Source of the DNA: Verrucosispora sioxanthis
GTDB taxonomy: Bacteria; Actinomycetota; Actinomycetes; Mycobacteriales; Micromonosporaceae
NCBI RefSeq assembly: GCF_010560025.1
Contig: NZ_SAIY01000009.1
Coordinates: forward strand, 62,001 to 126,000
DNA length: 64,000 nucleotides
Reading direction: 5' to 3'
Under the pieces are notes generated by a model. It had not been told where the DNA came from and did not search any database. It saw only the letters and a list, made by a program, of their open reading frames with translations. The translations under genes were made by a program, and so were the position numbers. Below are positions 36,532-44,574 of the stretch, piece after piece; position 1 is the first letter of the stretch; every line of letters starts with the position of its first letter.

Positions 36532-37221
36532 TCAGCCGGCGTCGATGAGTGCCCGGCGCACGGCGGAGAGCAGCTGTCCCAGCCCGAAGGCCGCGAGCAG
36601 CACCCACACCGCGGTCGCCATCGTGATGGTGCCCGCGGCCAGGTCCACCTCGACCAGCCCGCTCAGGCCGGCCAGCAGCAGCCCCGCCACGGCCACGCAG
36701 ACCCGGGTGGGCCGTTCCCCGACGGTGACCGCGCCGATCTCCCGCATGCCGGCGGCGACCGCGCGGGCCCGGACGTACTCGTGCAGCCAGGAGAGCGCAC
36801 CGCCTGCGGCGACCAACGCTCCCGGCGCGCCGACCAGCCAGAACGCCACCAGCCACGCGGCCTCGCCGATCCGGTCGGCGAGCGAGTCGTAGACGTAGCC
36901 GAGCCGGGTGGTGCGGCCGGTGGCCACGGCGACCGCACCGTCGACGCTGTCGGCCACCGAGGCGAGCAGCACGAACAGCGCCCCCAGGAACGGCCCGTCG
37001 CCGGGCCGGACCGCGAGCAGTGGTACGCAGAGGCAGAGCAGCACCCCGACCACCGTGACCGCGGTCGGGCCGACCCGTAGCCGGCCCAGCAGGAACCCCA
37101 CGTGGTAGGAGAAGCGCAGCCAGCCACGCACCACCGGAGTGGCGGCCCGGGGATCGAACCCGCCGTGCAGCCGGGCCCACGCCGTGGCGTACTCGTTCCA
37201 GTTCAGCTGTCTGCCCACCAC
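36532..37221 (-). CDS. CDP-alcohol phosphatidyltransferase family protein
   Basis: 229-residue membrane enzyme transferring a phosphoalcohol from a CDP-linked donor. The catalytic motif is DSVDGAVAVATGRTTRLGYVYDSLADR, i.e. D-x2-D-G ... G-x3-D-x3-D, but the usual AR after DG-x2 reads AV, a small departure. About six helices. The start is GTG at 37221 or 37218. Which lipid it makes cannot be told from the sequence. It abuts the carotenoid operon tail to tail. Confidence 0.85.
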   Translation of the reverse strand: MVGRQLNWNEYATAWARLHGGFDPRAATPVVRGWLRFSYHVGFLLGRLRVGPTAVTVVGVLLCLCVPLLAVRPGDGPFLGALFVLLASVADSVDGAVAVATGRTTRLGYVYDSLADRIGEAAWLVAFWLVGAPGALVAAGGALSWLHEYVRARAVAAGMREIGAVTVGERPTRVCVAVAGLLLAGLSGLVEVDLAAGTITMATAVWVLLAAFGLGQLLSAVRRALIDAG

Positions 37222-37264
37222 GGTTCAACCGTCGCGACAGCGCCGAGGTGTCGCGCGCCGGGTG

Positions 37265-38182
37265 TCACGTCGCGGCGCCCACCCGCAGGTTCTGCCAGAT
37301 CTCCCGGGTCGCGGTGGACCGGTTGAAGGTGATGAAGTGGATCCCCGGGACTCCCTCGTCGAGTAGCCGGCGACACATCTCGCTGGTCTGCTCGATGCCG
37401 AGCCGGCGGACCGCCTCCGGATCGTCGGCGACCCGCTCGAACCGCGCGGCGAGCGCCGGCGGGAAGGGCGCCCCGGACAGCTGCACGGAACGCTCGATGG
37501 TGCCGATCCGGGTCACCGGCATCACCCCGGCCAGGATCGGGGTGTCACAGCCGGCGGCGGCCACCCGGTCACGCAGCCGAAGGTATTCGTCGGCGTCGAA
37601 GAACATCTGGGTGATCGCGAAGTCCGCGCCGGCCCGGCACTTACGGATGAAGTAGTCGGTGTCGGTGTCGACGTCCGGCGAGCGCGGATGCCGGTAGGGG
37701 AAGGCGGCGACGCCGACGCTGAAGTCGCCGGAGTGCCGGACCAGGCGGACGAGATCCTCGGCGTAGTGCACACCGTCGGGGTGCGGGATCCATTCGCCGG
37801 TGGGGTCGCCCGGCGGGTCGCCGCGAACCACCAGCACGTTGCGCACCCCGACGCCGGCCAGCCGGCCGATCACGTGCCGCAACTCGGCGACGGAGTGGTT
37901 GACCGCGGTCAGGTGGGCCATCGGCAGCAGGGTGGTCTCGGTGGCGATCCGTTCGGTGACCGCGACCGTGGTGTCCCGGGTGGAGCCGCCGGCACCGTAG
38001 GTGATCGAGACGAAGGAGGGGCGCAACGGCTCCAGCTCGCGGATGGCCTGCCACAACTGTCGCTCGCCCTGCTCCGTCTTCGGGGGCATGAACTCGAAGG
38101 AGAAGGTCGGCTGGCAGTCGCGGACCAGCTCCCCGATCGCCGGTTGCGAATTCGGGAGGACGGAGGGAAGACCGAGCGCCAC
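37265..38182 (-). CDS. metF: 5,10-methylenetetrahydrofolate reductase
   Basis: TIM-barrel flavoprotein making 5-methyltetrahydrofolate for methionine synthesis. 305 residues. Motifs are FSFEFMPPKTEQGERQLW near the start, FVSITYGAGGSTRD, VRNVLVVRGDPPGDP, DFAITQMFFDADEYLRL and GIHFITFNRS. The GTG at 38182 is supported by a TACAGT box 6 nt upstream. Ten further codons upstream are open but lack support. The mycobacterial neighbour Rv2172c holds the same position beside idsA. Confidence 0.93.
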   Translation of the reverse strand: MALGLPSVLPNSQPAIGELVRDCQPTFSFEFMPPKTEQGERQLWQAIRELEPLRPSFVSITYGAGGSTRDTTVAVTERIATETTLLPMAHLTAVNHSVAELRHVIGRLAGVGVRNVLVVRGDPPGDPTGEWIPHPDGVHYAEDLVRLVRHSGDFSVGVAAFPYRHPRSPDVDTDTDYFIRKCRAGADFAITQMFFDADEYLRLRDRVAAAGCDTPILAGVMPVTRIGTIERSVQLSGAPFPPALAARFERVADDPEAVRRLGIEQTSEMCRRLLDEGVPGIHFITFNRSTATREIWQNLRVGAAT

Positions 38183-38188
38183 GCACCG

Positions 38189-38194
38189 ACTGTA
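38189..38194 (-). promoter_or_regulatory. metF -10 box, leaderless
   Basis: TACAGT, 6 nt before the GTG at 38182 on the minus strand. Confidence 0.55.
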
Positions 38195-38440
38195 GCGGGC
38201 CGGACCGAACACTCCTACCGGCTTCCCAGCGGTGGAGACGGCGGCTGCGCGTGGGCGCGGGCGTCCCCGTGTGGCCGGCGCGGAAACTGTCGCACCGCCG
38301 GACTACCCTTCCGACCTGCGCGGGGTGTGGTCGAGAGCCCACCCGGGGGCCGCGCGGGGGTCAGCAGCAGACAGTGCGTACCGGCACCGCCCCGATCGGG
38401 TGGGGTCGGGCCGTCGCCCCGCCGACCCGCCGGAGGATCA

Positions 38441-38791
38441 ATGTCCCCGCCCCCGCTCACCCCTGCTCGGCCCGCCCTCGGCCCGCTGGTGGCCCGGTCA
38501 CGGCGCGCCCGAGGGTGGAGCCAGTCCCGGCTCGCCGCCGAACTCTGCGCCGCCGCCGGAGTGTGCACGCTCAGCCGGCACGAGATCTCCCGCTGGGGCG
38601 AGGGTGCGCGTGCCGGGACGCTTCTGGCGCGGCTGGCTGGTCCGGATCCTCGCGGTGCCGGGGGCGCACCCGGGCCCGGCGGGTCGCCACGCCCGGCACG
38701 GCGCAGCCCCGGACCGGCCGGGCCGCGACCAGCGACGAACACGACGCGCCGGAGGACGGGTGGGTCGTCGCGGTGCACCTCGACCCACTAG
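38441..38791 (+). CDS. Helix-turn-helix (XRE-like) protein, frame broken
   Basis: ATG at 38441 with GGAGGA upstream. The first about 55 residues form an XRE-type HTH (LGPLVARSRRARGWSQSRLAAELCAAAGV ... RHEISRWG). Good coding sequence then continues in a second frame (VPGRFWRGWLVRILAVPGAHPG) and a third (DEHDAPEDGWVVAVHLDPLA). Changes lie at about 38594-38604 and 38675-38685. The end is uncertain; the TAG at 38789 is the last stop before idsA. About 115 residues when joined. Target unknown. Confidence 0.6.
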   Translation: MSPPPLTPARPALGPLVARSRRARGWSQSRLAAELCAAAGVCTLSRHEISRWGEGARAGTLLARLAGPDPRGAGGAPGPGGSPRPARRSPGPAGPRPATNTTRRRTGGSSRCTSTH

Positions 38792-38794
38792 CGT
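38789..38794 (+). promoter_or_regulatory. idsA -10 box, leaderless
   Basis: TAGCGT, 6 nt before the GTG of the polyprenyl synthase gene; it overlaps the probable stop of the HTH gene. Confidence 0.55.
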
Positions 38795-38800
38795 CGGGAC

Positions 38801-39883
38801 GTGACCCATGCTGCTCCCGTCTCTCCCGTCGACCGTGCCAGCCTGCGCCAGCGGGTCGACAAGGCGCTGTCGGACTTCCTCGCCGGGCGTCGCGCCTGGA
38901 TGACCGACGTCGACGACGCCCTGGTGCCGGTCGCCGAAGCGATCGAGGCGTTCGTGCTGGGTGGCGGCAAGCGGCTGCGACCGGCCTTCGCCTACTGGGG
39001 CTACCGGGGTGCCGGTGGGGTGGACACCGACCCGGTGGTGACCGCCCTCGCCGCGCTCGAGTTCGTGCAGGCCAGCGCACTGATCCACGACGACCTGATG
39101 GACCGCTCGGACACCCGACGCGGTGAGCCCGCCGTGCACCGGCGGTTCGCCACCCGGCACCGCCACGCCGGCTGGGGCGGCGACCCGGACGGCTTCGGTG
39201 ACGCCGCGGCGATCCTGCTCGGCGACCTGTGCCTGGTCTGGTCCGACGAACTGCTGCACTCCGCCGGGCTCGACCCCCGGACGGTGGCCCGGGCCCGGCC
39301 GGACTTCGACGAGATGCGCACCGAGGTCACCATCGGGCAGTACCTCGACGTGCTGACCCAGGCCACCGGCGACACCTCGCTGGAACGGGCCGGCAAGGTG
39401 GCCAGGTACAAGTCGGCCAAGTACACCGTGGAACGGCCACTGCTGATCGGCGCGGCGCTGGCCGACGCCCCCGCCGACGTACGCATCGCCTACTCGGCGT
39501 ACGGCCTGCCCTTGGGTGAGGCTTTTCAGCTGCGCGACGACGTGCTGGGTGTCTTCGGTGACCCGGCGCAGACTGGCAAACCGGCCGGCGACGACCTGCG
39601 CGAGGGCAAGCGGACCTACCTGGTGGCGGCGGCCCTGGAGGTGGCCGACGACGCCGGCCGCACGCTGCTGCTCGGTGGCCTCGGCGACGAGGACCTGGAC
39701 GCCACCGGGGTGGCCCGGCTGCGGGAACTGATCGTCGACACCGGCGCGCTGGCCCGTACCGAGCAGCGCATCGTCACGCTCACCGACGCGGCGCTCGCCG
39801 CGCTCACCGCCGTCGACCTGGACACCGAGGCCCGGCAGGCCCTGGTGGACCTGGCCATCGCCGCCACCCGCCGCGCCGACTGA
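38801..39883 (+). CDS. idsA: Polyprenyl (geranylgeranyl-type) diphosphate synthase
   Basis: 360 residues. The first aspartate-rich motif is LIHDDLMDRSDTRRGEPAVH, the second is LRDDVLGVFGDPAQTGKPAGDDL. KRLRPAFAYWGYRGAGG is the region ahead of the first motif. Makes C15-C25 prenyl diphosphates from IPP; the mycobacterial counterpart in this position is idsA2 (Rv2173). It could feed the carotenoid operon 2 kb away or other isoprenoids; chain length cannot be read with confidence. Start fixed by the leaderless promoter. Confidence 0.9.
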   Translation: MTHAAPVSPVDRASLRQRVDKALSDFLAGRRAWMTDVDDALVPVAEAIEAFVLGGGKRLRPAFAYWGYRGAGGVDTDPVVTALAALEFVQASALIHDDLMDRSDTRRGEPAVHRRFATRHRHAGWGGDPDGFGDAAAILLGDLCLVWSDELLHSAGLDPRTVARARPDFDEMRTEVTIGQYLDVLTQATGDTSLERAGKVARYKSAKYTVERPLLIGAALADAPADVRIAYSAYGLPLGEAFQLRDDVLGVFGDPAQTGKPAGDDLREGKRTYLVAAALEVADDAGRTLLLGGLGDEDLDATGVARLRELIVDTGALARTEQRIVTLTDAALAALTAVDLDTEARQALVDLAIAATRRAD

Positions 39884-39908
39884 CCCACCCGGGGTGGCTC
39901 AGCTCCCG

Positions 39909-39962
39909 AGCCCGCAGCCCGCAGCCCGCAGCCCGCAGCCTGCAGCCCAGCCCGCAGCCCGC
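39909..39962. repeat. Tandem 7-bp repeat (AGCCCGC)n
   Basis: About 7.5 units of AGCCCGC; the fifth is AGCCTGC and the sixth is cut to 5 nt. Between the convergent ends of idsA and the Rv2175c-like gene. A likely hypervariable microsatellite, or terminator spacer. Confidence 0.8.
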
Positions 39963-39983
39963 AGGAGCCTGGCGGCCGGTGAG

Positions 39984-40367
39984 TCAGAAGCCCAGGGCCT
40001 GAGCCCGGCGCTTGACCTCACGGGCCTGGTCACCACCGAGGGCGGTCGCGGGGGTGCCACCGGCCAACGTGCCGTCGGGCTCGTAGAGCCAGCGCAGCGC
40101 GGCCTCGTCGTCGTAACCGGCGTCGGCCAGCAGGGTGAGCACACCCGGCAGGTGTTTGAGCACGGTCCGGTTCGCCACCAGGTCGGCCGGGATTTGGCGG
40201 ACACCGTCACGGCGCACCGCGATCAGTTCCCGGTCCCGGATCATCTGGTGCACCTTGCTGATCGACAGGTCGAGCCGCTCGGCGACGTCCGGCAGGGTCA
40301 GCCAGCCCGCCGCGTCGGCGGGACCGGCCAGGGGCACGCCGCCCTCGGCGGGTACGGATTCGGTCAC
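39984..40367 (-). CDS. Rv2175c-like winged-helix DNA-binding protein
   Basis: About 127 residues. Segments: AAGWLTLPDVAERLDLSISKVHQMIRD (HTH), RELIAVRRDGVRQIPADLV and the C-terminal GYDDEAALRWLYEPD. In M. tuberculosis Rv2175c is phosphorylated by the adjacent kinase PknL, which changes its DNA binding; the divergent pknL is next door here too. The start is uncertain among clustered GTGs; 40367 has AGGGTGG upstream. Near the N-terminus a Thr (VTESVPAE) is a possible phosphosite, by analogy only. Confidence 0.85.
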   Translation of the reverse strand: MTESVPAEGGVPLAGPADAAGWLTLPDVAERLDLSISKVHQMIRDRELIAVRRDGVRQIPADLVANRTVLKHLPGVLTLLADAGYDDEAALRWLYEPDGTLAGGTPATALGGDQAREVKRRAQALGF

Positions 40368-40495
40368 GCGCACCACCCTGCCACGCCACCCCCCGTACCC
40401 GGTCAACGACCTCCCGGCGACCACCCTGAGCTGGGGCAACCATCACCCTGTGCGCGCGTCGGACCCGCTAGGGGGTGGCTGCCGGTAGCATCCGG

Positions 40496-40525
40496 TTCAA
40501 CCTTCGTCCCTCCGACACATAGACT
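40496..40525 (+). promoter_or_regulatory. pknL promoter
   Basis: TTCAAC (40496-40501), 18 bp, TAGACT (40520-40525), then 8 nt to the ATG, so the message is nearly or fully leaderless. Confidence 0.5.
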
Positions 40526-40533
40526 GCCTGCCG

Positions 40534-42522
40534 ATGGACACACAGGTCGCCGACACGTTGCTGGGCTCGCTGATCGACGGGCGCTACCGCATCCGCGGTC
40601 GCGTGGCCCGTGGCGGCATGGCGACCGTGTACACCGCCACCGACGAGCGCCTCGAACGCACCGTCGCAGTCAAGATCATTCACTCCACCCAGGGATCCCC
40701 CGGGCAGTCGGGTCGACCCAGCTTCGTCGACCGGTTCACCGACGAGGCGAAGACGATCGCCCGGCTCACCCACCCGAACGTGGTGGCGGTCTACGACCAG
40801 GGCACCCACGCCGGGCGGCCGTACCTGGTCATGGAGTACGTCCGCGGCCGTACCCTGCGCGAGGTGCTGGCCGAGCGGCGCCGACTCAACCCGGACGAGG
40901 CGCTGGCCATCACCGAGCAGATGCTCGCGGCCATCGGCGCCGCCCACCGGGCCGGCCTGGTGCACCGCGACGTGAAACCGGAGAACGTGCTGGTCGCCGA
41001 GGCGCCCAGCGGCGGTCCGGCCAACCTCGTCGACAGTGTGGTCAAGGTGACCGACTTCGGGCTGGCCCGGGCCGTCGAGGCGAGCACCGACCACGACAGC
41101 GGAAACCAGCTGATGGCCACCGTGGCGTACGTCGCTCCGGAACTGGTCACCGACGGCCGGGCCGACGCCCGCACCGACGTCTATTCGACGGGCATCGTGT
41201 TGTTCGAGATGCTCACCGGCCGGGTGCCGTACGACGGCGACCGGCCGATCGACATCGCCTGGCAGCACGTCGACCGCGACGTTCCCGCACCGTCGACGCT
41301 GGTGCCCAGCCTGCCGAGGGTGCTCGACGATCTGGTCGCCCGCGCCACCCGTCGTGACCCGGCGGCCCGCCCGGGCGACGCCGGCACGCTGCTGGCCGAG
41401 GTGCAGGTGGCCCGGGACGGGCTCGGCAGTCCGAACAGCCACACCGCCCGGATCGCCCCGGTGACCGACGGCCCGGCGGTGTCGCAGCCGACGATGATGG
41501 TCGCGCCGGTACGTCCGCCCGAGCGACCGACCTGGGCCCGCCTGCCGGAAGGCGGCTCACCCGCTCGTGGTCGACGCCGGGCGACGCCGGGCGGTGGCGA
41601 CGATCTGTGGGCCCGACTGGCCGGGCTCGGCGCCCGGCTGACCGGCCAGGGCGGCGGACGTCTCGGCGTGGCGGCCGTGGTCGTGGTGCTCGGGTTGGTG
41701 GCCGCGCTCGGCGGCTGGTGGTTCGGCGTCGGCCGGTACACCACGGCGCCGCAGCTGGTCAGCATGAGCAAGGCGGAGGCGGAGGCACAGGCCACCCAGG
41801 CCGGCTTCGAGGTGGTCTACGCCGACCCGCGGTACGACGACCAGATCCCCCGCGACGGGGTGCTGGGACAGGATCCCGCCGCGTCCGCCCGGATCCTCAA
41901 GGGCGGCACCATCACCCTCACCCTGTCGCTCGGGCCGGAACGCTTCGAGTTGCCGGACGTGGTCGGCAAGGAGTTCGACCTGGCCGAGGCCGACCTGGTC
42001 AGCGCCCAACTCGAGGTGGTCAAGGGCACCGCCCGGTACGACGACAGCCTGCCCGAGGGCATCGTGGTGGCCACCGACCCGAAGGCGGGCGAGGAGGTCA
42101 AGCCGGGCGACGAGATCACCCTGATCCTCAGTAAGGGCCGGGCCCCGATCACCGTGCCGAACCTGGTGGGCAAGAACCTCAACGACGCCCGTAACCAGAT
42201 CGCGCAGCTCGGCCTGGTGCTGGTGGAGCCGACGCGCAAGGAGTCCGACAAGCCGCGTGACGAGGTGATCGGCCAGAGCCCGGCCGCCGGTGGCGGCGTG
42301 GAGAAGGGTGCCCAGATCCGGCTGGAGGTAAGCGAGGGGCCCCCGCTGGTGACCGTGCCGCGCGTCGTCGACCTGCCCTGCCAGCAGGCCAAGCAGGTGC
42401 TGGAGAGCCAGGGCTTCCCGGTGGCGGTGCAGTTCAACCCGAACGCCGTCACCCGGTTCCAGAACCCGAACGAGAACGCCCAGGTCGCCCCGGGTACCCA
42501 GATCACCATCGGGTGCTTCTGA
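40534..42522 (+). CDS. pknL: PknL, membrane Ser/Thr protein kinase with four PASTA repeats
   Basis: 662 residues. The kinase domain spans about 15-290, with the Gly loop GRVARGGMATVY, Lys47 in VAVKII, Asp146 in VHRDVKPEN, TDFGLA and activation segment MATVAYVAPE. A juxtamembrane Pro-rich stretch precedes one helix (VAAVVVVLGLVAALGGWWF, about 376-396). Four PASTA repeats lie outside (from about 404 to the end), which bind muropeptide or lipid II in related kinases. The M. tuberculosis PknL has no PASTA repeats, so this is closer to PknB in architecture while keeping the pknL location. Likely target: the divergent Rv2175c-like protein. Confidence 0.92.
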   Translation: MDTQVADTLLGSLIDGRYRIRGRVARGGMATVYTATDERLERTVAVKIIHSTQGSPGQSGRPSFVDRFTDEAKTIARLTHPNVVAVYDQGTHAGRPYLVMEYVRGRTLREVLAERRRLNPDEALAITEQMLAAIGAAHRAGLVHRDVKPENVLVAEAPSGGPANLVDSVVKVTDFGLARAVEASTDHDSGNQLMATVAYVAPELVTDGRADARTDVYSTGIVLFEMLTGRVPYDGDRPIDIAWQHVDRDVPAPSTLVPSLPRVLDDLVARATRRDPAARPGDAGTLLAEVQVARDGLGSPNSHTARIAPVTDGPAVSQPTMMVAPVRPPERPTWARLPEGGSPARGRRRATPGGGDDLWARLAGLGARLTGQGGGRLGVAAVVVVLGLVAALGGWWFGVGRYTTAPQLVSMSKAEAEAQATQAGFEVVYADPRYDDQIPRDGVLGQDPAASARILKGGTITLTLSLGPERFELPDVVGKEFDLAEADLVSAQLEVVKGTARYDDSLPEGIVVATDPKAGEEVKPGDEITLILSKGRAPITVPNLVGKNLNDARNQIAQLGLVLVEPTRKESDKPRDEVIGQSPAAGGGVEKGAQIRLEVSEGPPLVTVPRVVDLPCQQAKQVLESQGFPVAVQFNPNAVTRFQNPNENAQVAPGTQITIGCF

Positions 42523-43421
42523 TGCCGGCACCGGATCCCGGGCACCGGCCGATCGGTTCGCACACGCCCACCTCGGGTGGGCTGGCCAGGGCGGCACTGC
42601 CGTACGTCGACGCGGCCGGCTCCGAGGTGGCGCAGGTCTACGTCGGCAACTCCCGGGGCTGGGCGATGCCGGCCGGCGATCCGACGCAGGACGCGCTGTT
42701 CCGCGACGGCTGCGCCGAACGCGGCGTCGCCGTCTACATCCACGCCTCGTTGCTGGTCAACCTCGGCTCACCGACCGCGGCAACTGTCGAGCGGTCGGCC
42801 CAGAGCCTGGCGCACGCGCTACGCCGAGGTGCCGCGATCGGCGCACGTGGGGTGGTCTTCCACGCCGGCAGTGCGGTGGACGCCGGGCACGCCGAAGCGG
42901 CCATGCGGCAGGTACGCGAGTCGCTGCTGCCGCTGCTCGACTCGACCGCCGACGCGGGCGGCCCGATGCTGCTGGTCGAGCCGAGCGCCGGCGGTGGCCG
43001 GTCACTGGCCTGCCGGGTGGAGCAGCTCGGGCCGTACCTCGACGCGGTGGATCGGCATCCGCAACTCGGAGTCTGTTTCGACACCTGCCACGCCTGGGCC
43101 GCCGGGCACGACCTGGCCGTCGAGGGCGGGATGACCGCCACGCTGGACGCCCTGGTGACCGCCGTCGGGGCGGACCGGCTCCGGCTGGTGCACGCGAACG
43201 ACTCCAAGGACCTGTGCGGTTCCACCCGGGACCGGCACGAGAACATCGGCAAGGGCATGATCGGCGAACCCGCCTTCGCCGAGCTGATGCGTCATCCCGT
43301 CACCGCCGGCGTCCCGATCGTCGTTGAGACCCCCACCGAACGCCACGAGGGCCACGCCACCGACATAACCACCCTCCGCCGCCTCCTCCCTCCCCCTGAT
43401 CCCCACCCCCACCTCCGTTGA
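42522..43421 (+). CDS. nfo: Endonuclease IV (AP endonuclease)
   Basis: 299-residue TIM-barrel nuclease that cuts at abasic sites and needs three zinc ions. Ligand segments seen are VVFHAGS, LLVEPSAGGG, VCFDTCHAWAAGHD, LVHANDSKD and HENIGKGMIG, plus VVETPTE near the end. The ATG shares its A with the pknL stop (TGATG), so the two are coupled. It ends inside the arm of an intergenic hairpin repeat. The C-terminal tail is proline rich. Confidence 0.93.
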   Translation: MPAPDPGHRPIGSHTPTSGGLARAALPYVDAAGSEVAQVYVGNSRGWAMPAGDPTQDALFRDGCAERGVAVYIHASLLVNLGSPTAATVERSAQSLAHALRRGAAIGARGVVFHAGSAVDAGHAEAAMRQVRESLLPLLDSTADAGGPMLLVEPSAGGGRSLACRVEQLGPYLDAVDRHPQLGVCFDTCHAWAAGHDLAVEGGMTATLDALVTAVGADRLRLVHANDSKDLCGSTRDRHENIGKGMIGEPAFAELMRHPVTAGVPIVVETPTERHEGHATDITTLRRLLPPPDPHPHLR

Positions 43422-43483
43422 TCATGAGGTTGGCGGCACTCGCGGAGATCGAGATCGCCGCTAACCTCATGATCAACGGAGGT
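43411..43483. repeat. Intergenic long hairpin repeat, copy 2
   Basis: 27-nt arms (43411-43437 and 43457-43483) with one mismatch, containing GTTGATCATGAGGTTGGCGG. It overlaps the stop of nfo and lies before the end of the convergent threonine aldolase gene, the same setting as copy 1. Confidence 0.85.
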
Positions 43484-43507
43484 GGCGGGTAGGGGCGGGA
43501 GGCGGGG

Positions 43508-44536
43508 TTAGCGGCGGAGGATGTGGGTGAGGGTGGTGGCGGCCTGGTCGATCTGGGTGTCGGTGACGTCCAGGTGGGTGACCAGGCGGGCAGTGCGGGG
43601 ACCGAGCACCGAGATCAGTACGCCCTCGGCGCGGGCGGCGGCGGCCAGCGTGGGCGCGTCCAGCGGGGCCTTCGTCAGGTCCAGCGGAACGATGTTGGTG
43701 CGTACCGTGGTGGCCAGCACCCCGAACGGGGCGATCGCCTCCGCCAGCCGAGCCGCCTTCGCGTGGTCGTCCGCCAGCCGGTCGATGTGGTGGGCCAGCG
43801 CGTACCGGCCGGCGGCGGCCAGGATGCCGGCCTGGCGCATCCCACCGCCCATCCGCTTGCGGATCACCCGGCCCCGCCCGATCCGGTCGGCGGAGCCGAC
43901 GACAAGTGAACCCACCGGCGCGCCGAGCCCCTTGGACAGGCAGACCGACAGGGTGTCGAACAACGCGCCGTAGCTGGCCAGGGGCACCCCGTCGGCGACG
44001 TGGGCGTGCCAGATCCGAGCACCGTCGCAGTGCAGCGCCAGCTGCCCGGCGTCGGCGATCCGACGCAGCTCACGCAGCGTGTCCAGGGGAATCACCCCGC
44101 CGCCGCCACGGTTGTGGGTCTGCTCCACCGCGATCGCCCGGGTGGGCACCGCCCAGTAGCCGTCCGGACGCACCATGGCGGCCACCACATCCGCGTCGAG
44201 CTCGGCGCCCACCGGCGGCCAGGTCCGCGAGGTGACGCCACCGTACGCGGCGGCGGCTCCCATCTCGTACGTGACCACGTGCGCGTCGGCGTCGCAGAGC
44301 AGCTCCGCGCCGGGCGGCACCAGCAGTTGCAGGGCGATCTGGTTGGCCATCGACCCGCTCGGGCAGAACAACGCCGCCTCGTGCCCGAACATCGCGGCGA
44401 CCTCGGCCTCCAGGGCGTTGACCGTCCGGTCCTCGCCGTAGACGTCGTCACCCACCTCGGCACCGGCCATGGCCTGCCGCATCGCGGCGGTGGGCCGGGT
44501 CACCGTGTCCGACCGCAGATCGATCAGATCAGCCAC
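43508..44536 (-). CDS. Low-specificity L-threonine aldolase
   Basis: PLP enzyme splitting threonine into glycine and acetaldehyde. 342 residues. Marks: IDLRSDTVTRPTAAMRQAMA at the start, GDDVYGEDRTVNALE, FCPSGSMANQIAL, HCDGARIWHAH and the PLP lysine in LSVCLSKGLGAPVGS. The GTG at 44536 has GGAGGG upstream. 38 bp downstream of aroG on the same strand, so possibly co-transcribed. Confidence 0.9.
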   Translation of the reverse strand: MADLIDLRSDTVTRPTAAMRQAMAGAEVGDDVYGEDRTVNALEAEVAAMFGHEAALFCPSGSMANQIALQLLVPPGAELLCDADAHVVTYEMGAAAAYGGVTSRTWPPVGAELDADVVAAMVRPDGYWAVPTRAIAVEQTHNRGGGGVIPLDTLRELRRIADAGQLALHCDGARIWHAHVADGVPLASYGALFDTLSVCLSKGLGAPVGSLVVGSADRIGRGRVIRKRMGGGMRQAGILAAAGRYALAHHIDRLADDHAKAARLAEAIAPFGVLATTVRTNIVPLDLTKAPLDAPTLAAAARAEGVLISVLGPRTARLVTHLDVTDTQIDQAATTLTHILRR

Positions 44537-44574
44537 TGTCGTCCCTCCGGCCGCCGACTGCGGGGCTCGCAAGC

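Noticed and set aside
37140..37170. tRNA T-arm-like sequence GGGGATCGAACCC
   Set aside because: It lies inside the N-terminal coding region of the CDP-alcohol phosphatidyltransferase (GGFDPRAATP) and no acceptor or anticodon stem can be built around it.
39909..39962. CRISPR-like tandem repeat
   Set aside because: Unit is only 7 bp with no spacers; a simple tandem repeat. No CRISPR array or cas gene was seen in the window.
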